In this document: one piece after another, positions 8,179-13,095 of the stretch
How positions within the stretch are numbered: position 1 is the first letter of the stretch
Layout of the letters: the number at the start of each line of letters is the position of its first letter
DNA from: Phocaeicola_A sp963625535
GTDB taxonomy: Bacteria; Bacteroidota; Bacteroidia; Bacteroidales; Bacteroidaceae
Length of the DNA stretch: 13,095 nucleotides
Assembly: GCA_963625535.1 (NCBI GenBank)
Contig: CAVFUK010000073.1
Coordinates: 1-13,095 of the forward strand
Reading direction: 5' to 3'
Position numbers and translations under genes: made by a program
The notes under the pieces: model-generated
Told to the model about the DNA's origin: nothing
Database searches by the model: none
The model's input: the letters and a program-made list of their open reading frames with translations, nothing else

Positions 8179-9261
8179 ATGATGACGCTGAAATCAATAC
8201 TGACAACACTCGCTGTGGCGGTGGCCATCGCTGTGACCGGACAAACCACGCAACGCGAGGCTCTCATCGACAGACTGTGGACGCTGCAGCAAAAGGGCAC
8301 CATGTTCGGCCATCAGGACGACACCTTCTACGGCTTGACTTGGAAGTGGCAGCCCGGCCGGAGCGACACGCAGGAGACCTGCGGACAGTTGCCTGCCGTC
8401 ATGGGATTTGAACTGGGCGGCATAGAGATGGGCGACGAGGTAAACCTCGATAGTGTCCCCTTCACGCTGATGCGCCAGGAGATACTGGCGCAGGTGGCGC
8501 GCGGCGGCATAGTGACCATCAGTTGGCACCCGCGCAACCCGCTCACTGGCGGCGACGCGTGGGACACCTCCTCGTCGGAAGTGGTGCGCTCGGTGCTCCC
8601 CGGTGGCAAGTGCCACGCCACGTTCCTCGTATGGATGCGTAGGGTCAGTGCCTTTTTGGCCTCCCTTTCGCCGGACGGACAAAACAAGACTCCCATCATC
8701 TTCCGTCCTTGGCACGAGAACAACGGCTCGTGGTTCTGGTGGGGTAGGGACTTGTGTTCCGCCCAGGAGTATCACGCGCTGTGGTGCATGCTGCAGGACT
8801 ATCTCTTGGTGGAAGGCTTCGACAACCTCGTGTGGAGCTATTCGCCCAACTTGGATGGCGGCATGACACGCGAGCAATTCCTCGAACGCTATCCCGGCGA
8901 CGACCGCACCGACCTGTTGGGCATAGATGCCTACCAGAGCGGCACCACCGAGGAGTTCTTGAAAGCCACCCGTGCGGACCTCAGCATGCTCGCAGCTTAT
9001 TGCAGCGAACACCATAAACTGGTGGCGCTCACGGAGTGCGGCGTGAAAGGCATCACCCCCAAGCATTGGTGGACCGAGGCTATGCTCCCACTAGCCAAGG
9101 AATATGGACTGAGCTATCTGCTCCCGTGGCGCAATGCCCGCAAGGACGAGTACTTCGGTCCGTCGCCCAAGGAACACGATGCGGCCGACTTCAGAGCCTT
9201 CAGTCGCGACGCGTCCATCCTCTTTGTCGACGACGTACGGCCGATGGACTCTCAGAAATAA
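8179..9261 (+). CDS. GH26 beta-1,4-mannanase (secreted, likely mannobiose-releasing)
   Basis: This 360-residue retaining beta-mannanase cleaves beta-1,4-mannosidic bonds. A type I signal peptide (M-M-T-L-K then a hydrophobic run to about Gly21) without a lipobox Cys suggests a periplasmic enzyme. It is a single (beta/alpha)8 domain with no added carbohydrate-binding module. GH26 landmarks are MFGHQDD near the N-terminus, SWHPRNPLTGGDAWD from residue 115, RPWHENNGSWFWWG with acid/base Glu180, and VALTECG with nucleophile Glu286. It follows GH36 by 9 bases and precedes GH130. The B. fragilis enzyme in the same context is an exo-acting mannobiohydrolase that feeds the epimerase and phosphorylase. 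The same mode is inferred here from context and the absence of a surface anchor; sequence alone does not separate exo from endo action. Confidence 0.94.
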   Translation: MMTLKSILTTLAVAVAIAVTGQTTQREALIDRLWTLQQKGTMFGHQDDTFYGLTWKWQPGRSDTQETCGQLPAVMGFELGGIEMGDEVNLDSVPFTLMRQEILAQVARGGIVTISWHPRNPLTGGDAWDTSSSEVVRSVLPGGKCHATFLVWMRRVSAFLASLSPDGQNKTPIIFRPWHENNGSWFWWGRDLCSAQEYHALWCMLQDYLLVEGFDNLVWSYSPNLDGGMTREQFLERYPGDDRTDLLGIDAYQSGTTEEFLKATRADLSMLAAYCSEHHKLVALTECGVKGITPKHWWTEAMLPLAKEYGLSYLLPWRNARKDEYFGPSPKEHDAADFRAFSRDASILFVDDVRPMDSQK

Positions 9262-9302
9262 TGTATGCAAACCGATAATAAGAACATAACAGACTTTCAA
9301 CT

Positions 9303-10472
9303 ATGAACGATTTCCAAAAACGAGTAGAGGCATTGCGCGCTCAACACGAGTCTCTTCTCACACTAAAGAATATACCTGCGGAGACCTCTAACGGTATCTA
9401 CACCCGCTACGTCAATCCCATCCTTACCGCCGCCCACACTCCACTGGAGTGGCGCTACGACTTCAGCGCCAAGGACAATCCCTACCTCATGGAGCGCATT
9501 ATGATGAACGCCACACTCAACTCGGGAGCCATCTGGCTCGATGGCCGATTCCTGTTGGTGGTGCGGGTGGAGGGAGCCGACCGCAAATCCTTCTTCGCGG
9601 TGGCCGAGAGTCCCAATGGCGTGGACAACTTCCGCTTTTGGCCCGAGCCCATCGTGATGCCCGAGGATGTGGTGCCGGCTACCAATGTCTACGACATGCG
9701 GCTCACACAGCATGAGGACGGATGGATCTATGGCGTCTTCTGTGCCGAGCGTCACGACGATTCCCGCCCCGGCGACCTCTCTGCCGCCACGGCTACCGCT
9801 GGCATTGCCCGCACCCGTGACCTGAAGACCTGGCAACGGTTGCCGGACCTGAAGTCGCGCTCGCAGCAACGCAACGTGGTGCTTCATCCCGAGTTTGTCG
9901 ACGGCAAGTATGCCTTCTATACCCGCCCGCAGGACGGATTCATCGACACCGGCTCGGGCGGTGGCATCGGTTGGGCATTGGTGGATGACATAGAGCATGC
10001 CGAGGTGAAGGAGGAGAAGATCATCAACGAACGCCACTATCACACCATCACCGAGGTGAAGAACGGTGAGGGACCTGCCCCCATCAAGACTCCTGAGGGT
10101 TGGCTCCACTTGGCCCATGGTGTGCGTGCCACAGCCAGCGGCCTGCGCTACGTATTATATATGTATATGACCGCGCTCGACGACCCCACCCGTGTGACGG
10201 CTCGCCCCGGCGGCTATCTGCTTGTACCCCAAGGCGACGAGTACATAGGCGATGTGATGAACGTGGCCTTCTCCAACGGATGGATTGCCACCCCGGACGG
10301 CAAGGTCTTCATCTATTATGCGACGGCAGACACCCGCATGCATGTGGCCACCAGCACCATCGACCGCCTGGTGGACTATTGCCGCAACACACCAGAGGAC
10401 GGATACCGCTCGGAGACATCCGTGCGCAACATCCTGGGGCTGATTGAGAAGAACAGACGTAACGTAGAATAG
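9303..10472 (+). CDS. GH130 4-O-beta-D-mannosyl-D-glucose phosphorylase
   Basis: This cytoplasmic phosphorylase is expected to convert beta-1,4-mannosyl-glucose plus phosphate into mannose-1-phosphate and glucose, conserving bond energy. It has 389 residues, matching the characterised B. fragilis enzyme (about 390), and no signal peptide. The five-bladed propeller fold is suggested by repeated short blocks: NSGAIWLDGRFLLVVRVEG, NVYDMRLTQHEDGWIYGVF, SRSQQRNVVLHPEFVDGKY and GPAPIKTPEGWLHLAHGV. Asp131 in N-V-Y-D-M-R-L lies at the same number as the catalytic Asp I recall for the B. fragilis protein. The GPAPIKT loop supplies phosphate and sugar contacts in the family. It lies just before the 2-epimerase that makes its substrate. 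GH130 also includes mannan-oligosaccharide phosphorylases (subfamily 2), but the motif context and the neighbouring epimerase favour subfamily 1. Confidence 0.93.
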   Translation: MNDFQKRVEALRAQHESLLTLKNIPAETSNGIYTRYVNPILTAAHTPLEWRYDFSAKDNPYLMERIMMNATLNSGAIWLDGRFLLVVRVEGADRKSFFAVAESPNGVDNFRFWPEPIVMPEDVVPATNVYDMRLTQHEDGWIYGVFCAERHDDSRPGDLSAATATAGIARTRDLKTWQRLPDLKSRSQQRNVVLHPEFVDGKYAFYTRPQDGFIDTGSGGGIGWALVDDIEHAEVKEEKIINERHYHTITEVKNGEGPAPIKTPEGWLHLAHGVRATASGLRYVLYMYMTALDDPTRVTARPGGYLLVPQGDEYIGDVMNVAFSNGWIATPDGKVFIYYATADTRMHVATSTIDRLVDYCRNTPEDGYRSETSVRNILGLIEKNRRNVE

Positions 10473-10478
10473 TGACCT

Positions 10479-11675
10479 ATGCAAGACAAAACATTTGCAG
10501 CTGATGCCAGGGAGTTGCTGACCGGCAACATACTGCCTTTCTGGATGGAACGTATGGCGGACAACCGCCGTGGAGGATTCTTCGGCCGTATGGACGGACG
10601 TGGTGAACTCGATGCCGAGGCACCGCGTGGCGCCATCCTCAACGCCCGCATCCTATGGTCCTTCGCAGCAGCCTACCGTGTGCTGGGCGACCCTGTCTAT
10701 CTGGAACAGGCCACCCGCGCACGCGACTACATTCTGGAACATTTCATTGACCCGATGTATGGTGGTGTCTATTGGTCCGTCACTGCTGATGGCGAACCGC
10801 TCGACACCAAGAAGCAGACCTACGCCATCGGTTTCGCCATCTATGGTCTCTCTGAATATGCCCGTGCCACGGGCGACAAACTCTCGCTCGACGCTGCCGT
10901 CCGTCTCTATCATGACCTCGAAACCCATGCTTTCGATACTCAGTATGGAGGCTATCACGAGGCTCTGACGCGCGACTGGCAACCCATAGCCGACATGCGG
11001 CTGAGCGATAAAGATGAGAACTGCGACAAGACGATGAATACCCATCTGCATGTGATAGAGCCCTACACCAACCTCTATCGCGTGTGGCCCGACAGCGGGT
11101 TGCGCTCGCAGATAGTGGCGTTGACGGATGTGTTCTGCACGAAGTTGCTCAATCCGCAGACTCATCATCTCGACCTCTTCTTCGACACCGCTTGGCAGGG
11201 ACTGCGCAACTTGGAGAGCTTCGGTCACGACATCGAAGCCTCGTGGTTGCTCAATGAGACCTGCGCTGTGTTGGCCGATGAGGCTTTGACGGCACGGCTC
11301 GCTCCCGTCATCGACCAGATTGCCTTGGCTGCTGAGGAGGGGTTGAATCCCGATGGCAGCATGACCTCCGGGCGTTGGAAGGACGATGGGCACACTACCG
11401 CCGAACGCGATTGGTGGGTGCAGTGCGAGTGCGTCATTGGTGAGATAGACCGCGCTCAACACACCACCGGCTGTCGCAGTGGGGAACATTTTGTCCGTGC
11501 TCGCCGTTGTTACGACTACATCGTCGCCCACCTAGTGGATGTTTGTCTGGGTGAGTGGTACTGGAGTGTGAGCCCCGATGGCAAGCCCAATCTGCACGAC
11601 GACCATGCCGGTTTCTGGAAGTGTCCCTACCACAACACCCGCATGTGTCTGGAGATTATCGAGCGCCTCGGCTGA
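10479..11675 (+). CDS. Mannobiose/cellobiose 2-epimerase (AGE family)
   Basis: This 398-residue cytoplasmic epimerase acts on the reducing-end sugar of beta-1,4 disaccharides, here most likely turning mannobiose into mannosyl-glucose for the GH130 phosphorylase. It has an (alpha/alpha)6 barrel with no signal peptide. Family blocks are RRGGFFGRMDGRGE near residue 30, APRGAILNARILWSFAAAYR, the FGHDIEASWLL block with catalytic-type His250, ERDWWVQCE, and the C-terminal FWKCPYHNTRMCLEI with His385 as the second catalytic-type His. The start lies 6 bases after the GH130 stop, indicating tight coupling. It is the last gene of the locus. N-acylglucosamine 2-epimerases share the fold, but the GHDIEASWLL and KCPYHNTRM motifs and the neighbours favour the disaccharide 2-epimerase. 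Confidence 0.93.
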   Translation: MQDKTFAADARELLTGNILPFWMERMADNRRGGFFGRMDGRGELDAEAPRGAILNARILWSFAAAYRVLGDPVYLEQATRARDYILEHFIDPMYGGVYWSVTADGEPLDTKKQTYAIGFAIYGLSEYARATGDKLSLDAAVRLYHDLETHAFDTQYGGYHEALTRDWQPIADMRLSDKDENCDKTMNTHLHVIEPYTNLYRVWPDSGLRSQIVALTDVFCTKLLNPQTHHLDLFFDTAWQGLRNLESFGHDIEASWLLNETCAVLADEALTARLAPVIDQIALAAEEGLNPDGSMTSGRWKDDGHTTAERDWWVQCECVIGEIDRAQHTTGCRSGEHFVRARRCYDYIVAHLVDVCLGEWYWSVSPDGKPNLHDDHAGFWKCPYHNTRMCLEIIERLG

Positions 11676-11709
11676 CGCTCCTTTTGTGTAACCGGACGTG
11701 TAAAAAGTG

Positions 11710-11749
11710 ATTTGCGGCAGAATAAGCTATATCTTATTTTGCCGCAAAT
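11710..11749. repeat. 17-base inverted repeat, candidate operator and/or terminator
   Basis: Arm 11710-11726 (ATTTGCGGCAGAATAAG) pairs with 11733-11749 (CTTATTTTGCCGCAAAT) at 16 of 17 positions; the exception is a G-T (wobble in RNA). The loop is 6 bases (CTATAT). It starts 34 bases after the epimerase stop, so as RNA it could end the operon transcript, although only a weak T-rich stretch follows (TTATGTTTTATGT). As DNA it overlaps the -33 element of a promoter just downstream, which suits a protein-binding site. The two roles are not exclusive. The symmetry is seen directly; function is inferred. Confidence 0.7.
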
Positions 11750-11768
11750 TATGTTTTATGTATATTTG
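11738..11768 (+). promoter_or_regulatory. Bacteroides-type promoter (-33 TTTG, -7 TAnnTTTG)
   Basis: TATATTTG at 11761-11768 matches the Bacteroidota -7 consensus TAnnTTTG exactly. TTTG at 11738-11741 lies 19 bases upstream, within the normal spacing for the -33 element. Transcription would start near 11773, giving a leader of roughly 16 bases before the ATG at 11789. Both elements are embedded in the TTTGCGGCA repeats, so a protein bound to the repeats would block the promoter. This is a consensus match only. Confidence 0.6.
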
Positions 11769-11775
11769 CGGCAGA
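11764..11775 (+). repeat. Third copy of the ATTTGCGGCAGA half-site
   Basis: These 12 bases are identical to 11710-11721, 54 bases downstream in the same orientation. They also form a perfect 10-base inverted repeat with 11740-11749 (TGCCGCAAAT against ATTTGCGGCA, 14-base spacer). The middle arm could therefore pair with either outer copy. The copy overlaps the -7 promoter element. Three copies in 66 bases suggest a repeated binding site. Confidence 0.65.
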
Positions 11776-11788
11776 TTATAACACGATT

Positions 11789-11911
11789 ATGAACACACTT
11801 CCCCAAAATCAAACCGTCCACCTGACCTTGATAACTACATACGGCGTGTGCTATGGCAAACATAGTGGCATCGTGCAGAAGGAGGTGAAGATGGACGATT
11901 TGTTTAGATAG
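11789..11911 (+). pseudogene. 40-codon C-terminal remnant of a Bacteroidota ATP-binding (AAA/ATPase_2-like) protein
   Basis: The frame runs from ATG 11789 to TAG 11911 and encodes 40 residues. Its core, LTLITTYGVCYGKHSG followed by IVQKEVKMDDLFR, resembles from memory the last residues of the abundant Bacteroidota ATP-binding proteins (ATPase_2 with a C-terminal nuclease-like or DUF234-like domain), which often end in a LT-I-TT-G...Q-E-V-MDDLF pattern. Those proteins are several hundred residues long, and nothing of the Walker A/B region is present here. A good promoter lies directly upstream, so the simplest reading is an internal deletion that joined the 5' end to the last codons. It could instead be an expressed small protein. 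The reading frame is certain; homology is recalled, not searched. It converges with the kinase gene, 25 bases away. Confidence 0.5.
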
Positions 11912-11936
11912 CCCAGATATACTGCCTATCTCACCT

Positions 11937-12998
11937 TTACCGGGCGATGCGTCCCGAGGTGTTGCCGGCCATCAGACTCTCTACCTCTTCCACGGTGGAG
12001 AGGTTGAAGTCGCCATAGATGGTGTTCTTCAGTGTGGAGGCGGCAAGGGCGAACTCCAGGGCCTGCTGGTCGTCGTCGGGATAGCGGAGCAGTCCGTATA
12101 TCATGCCGGCCACGAAAGCGTCGCCGGTGCCGAGGCGGTCCACCTCGTCCACAATGTCGTAGATTCGGGTGTGCTTCAGCTCCCCATCGGAATGGAGCAC
12201 GGCGGCCAACAGATTGTGGTTGGCGGAGACGGTGTTGCGCAACTCCAGGAACACCTTCTTGCAGTGGGGCACTTGTGCGCAGACCTGTCGGCCGAACTCC
12301 TCGTAGCCGGATAGGTCGAGCCGGTAGTCCGTGTCCATGGCCTTGAAGTCGGGTGAGTCGACTCCCAATATCTCCTTATACTCGGGTGCGGCGCCGAACA
12401 ACACGTCGCTGAAGGCAACCAGCGGTCGCATCACTTCCTCGGCACTGCGACCATAGTTCCACAGTTTCTTCCGGAAGTTGAGGTCGCACGAGATGGTGAG
12501 TCCCATCTCCCGCGCGGTCTGTAGGGCCTCCATGCATACGTCCGCTGTCCCTTGGGTCAAGGCAGCGGCGATGCCTGACCAATGGAACCAACCCGCGTCG
12601 GCAAAGATGCTTCGCCAGTCTATCATGCCTGGCTGTAGGGTAGTGAAGGCCGAGTCGTCGCGGTCATACACCACATCGGACCCTCGGAAAGCCGCTCCGC
12701 TTTCGAGGTAATAGATGCCAAGCCGCTTGCCACCATAGATGATGCCTTCCGTGCCCAGTCCATAGGAGCGGAGCGAGTCCACGCAAGCCCGCGCGATGGC
12801 ATTGTCGGGCAGTCGGGTGACGAACTCGGTAGGAATGCCGAAGGTGGCCAACGAGACAGCCACATTGGCTTCGCTACCTCCATAGTTGGCTAAGAAACAG
12901 TTGGCTTGCGGGAAACGTTGCACGCGCGGTGCCGTGAGCCGCAACATGATTTCACCAAAGGTGACAACCTTCTTCGGAGAGTGTGCGTTGTTGTTCAT
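11937..12998 (-). CDS. kdgK: 2-keto-3-deoxygluconate kinase (PfkB family)
   Basis: This 353-residue cytoplasmic sugar kinase would phosphorylate 2-dehydro-3-deoxygluconate at O6, feeding the Entner-Doudoroff aldolase in uronate/pectin breakdown. PfkB features are VVTFGEIMLRLTAP at 11-24, the substrate loop YGGSEANVAVS at 39-49, RLGIYYLESGAA at 92-103, CDLNFRKKLW at 171-180, and the second PfkB signature DRLGTGDAFVAG at 287-298 with catalytic base Asp293. The C-terminal stretch ALEFALAAS...NTIYGDFNLSTVEEVESL...SGR is typical of Bacteroidota KDG kinases. At 203-207 it reads A-A-P-E-Y where many relatives have a G-N-E-E-D-like segment, so a shifted specificity is possible. It faces the mannan locus and is not part of that pathway; no KDPG aldolase gene follows. 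The upstream 97 bases show no convincing promoter. The family is sure; the exact substrate is less so. Confidence 0.85.
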   Translation of the reverse strand: MNNNAHSPKKVVTFGEIMLRLTAPRVQRFPQANCFLANYGGSEANVAVSLATFGIPTEFVTRLPDNAIARACVDSLRSYGLGTEGIIYGGKRLGIYYLESGAAFRGSDVVYDRDDSAFTTLQPGMIDWRSIFADAGWFHWSGIAAALTQGTADVCMEALQTAREMGLTISCDLNFRKKLWNYGRSAEEVMRPLVAFSDVLFGAAPEYKEILGVDSPDFKAMDTDYRLDLSGYEEFGRQVCAQVPHCKKVFLELRNTVSANHNLLAAVLHSDGELKHTRIYDIVDEVDRLGTGDAFVAGMIYGLLRYPDDDQQALEFALAASTLKNTIYGDFNLSTVEEVESLMAGNTSGRIAR

Positions 12999-13095
12999 AG
13001 TTCCAATGCTTTTAGAATCACGTCACGAAGTTACAAAACATCTTCGTTCCCCCGTTCTCCTTTTTGCAATATTTCTCAAAGATTTAACGCTCACT

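Larger units (their letters stand above)
1..11675 (+). other. Mannan/galactomannan polysaccharide utilization locus (operon, 5' end outside window)
   Basis: Seven genes run in one direction with gaps of 32, 37, 90, 9, 41 and 6 bases, so co-transcription is likely. The order is SusC, SusD, glycan-binding lipoprotein, GH36, GH26, GH130, 2-epimerase. Transport and binding proteins come first, then two exported glycosidases, then two cytoplasmic enzymes without signal peptides. Known Bacteroides mannan loci carry the same functions, and the GH26/epimerase/GH130 set is the established mannobiose to mannosyl-glucose to mannose-1-phosphate route. That the locus is a single transcript, and that its substrate is galactomannan rather than plain mannan or glucomannan, are inferences from gene content. 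No regulator (hybrid two-component, SusR-like or sigma/anti-sigma) and no inner-membrane transporter is seen here. Confidence 0.8.

Noticed and set aside
8194..9066. Antisense open frame of 290 codons across GH26
   Set aside because: It is opposite a gene with both catalytic Glu motifs intact, and nothing recognisable is encoded.
10653..11531. Antisense open frame of 292 codons across the epimerase
   Set aside because: It is opposite an intact epimerase with catalytic His motifs, and no protein-like motifs are seen.
11710..11775. Repeats as a CRISPR array
   Set aside because: There are only three short half-sites in mixed orientation without regular spacers, and no cas genes are nearby.
11879..11911. 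Perfect Shine-Dalgarno-like AAGGAGGTGA followed by ATG at 11891
   Set aside because: The resulting frame is only six codons and lies inside the 40-codon frame, where the bases encode K-E-V-K-M. Bacteroidota rarely rely on such sites, so it is likely coincidence.
11906..11931. AGATAG / CTATCT inverted repeat as a terminator between the convergent genes
   Set aside because: The arms are six bases with a 14-base loop and no T-run, too weak to call.
13025..13047. ACGAAG / CTTCGT inverted repeat upstream of the kinase as an operator
   Set aside because: The arms are six bases with an 11-base spacer, within chance expectation, and it is not tied to a promoter element.
13034..13078. Minus-strand promoter for the kinase (ATGTTTTG or AATCTTTG as -7)
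   Set aside because: Both miss the TAnnTTTG consensus. The first has no -33 TTTG at normal spacing, and the -33 region of the second would be outside the window.

Overview
The window looks like part of a Bacteroidota chromosome, most likely Bacteroidales and Prevotella/Bacteroides-like. The reasons are a SusC/SusD pair, two lipoproteins with lipobox cysteines, starts that mostly lack Shine-Dalgarno sequences, and one good match to the Bacteroides-type promoter (TTTG, 19 bases, TAnnTTTG). Coding DNA is fairly GC-rich and gaps within the operon are AT-rich. No species can be named from sequence alone.

Bases 1 to 11675 hold seven + strand genes that read as one polysaccharide utilization locus for beta-mannan, probably galactomannan. 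In order they are a SusC-type TonB-dependent transporter (cut off at its 5' end by the window), a SusD-type lipoprotein, a surface glycan-binding lipoprotein with IPT/TIG-like domains, a GH36 alpha-galactosidase, a GH26 beta-mannanase, a GH130 mannosyl-glucose phosphorylase and an AGE-family mannobiose/cellobiose 2-epimerase. The implied route is: SusCD import, galactose removal (GH36), release of mannobiose (GH26), epimerisation to mannosyl-glucose, then phosphorolysis to mannose-1-phosphate and glucose. This is the pathway known from Bacteroides fragilis mannan catabolism. No inner-membrane sugar transporter, surface endo-mannanase lipoprotein or regulator is in the window; they may lie upstream. 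A long imperfect hairpin sits between the outer-membrane genes and the enzyme genes.

Bases 11676 to 11936 form a small, odd intergenic island. It holds a 17-base inverted repeat (ATTTGCGGCA type), a third direct copy of the half-site, a good Bacteroides-type promoter whose two elements lie inside the repeats, and a 40-codon reading frame. That frame resembles the C-terminal end of the Bacteroidota ATP-binding (AAA/ATPase_2-type) proteins. I read it as an internally deleted ATPase gene that kept its promoter and possible operator. This is the least ordinary part of the window.

Bases 11937 to 12998 (minus strand) encode a PfkB-family kinase close to 2-keto-3-deoxygluconate kinase. It converges on the locus and probably marks its edge. 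The last 97 bases are its upstream region.

I see no tRNA, rRNA, CRISPR array, insertion sequence or phage gene. The core is a well-assembled version of a known type of system, not a new one; the main candidates for something undescribed are the repeat/promoter/stub island and the two hairpin structures.
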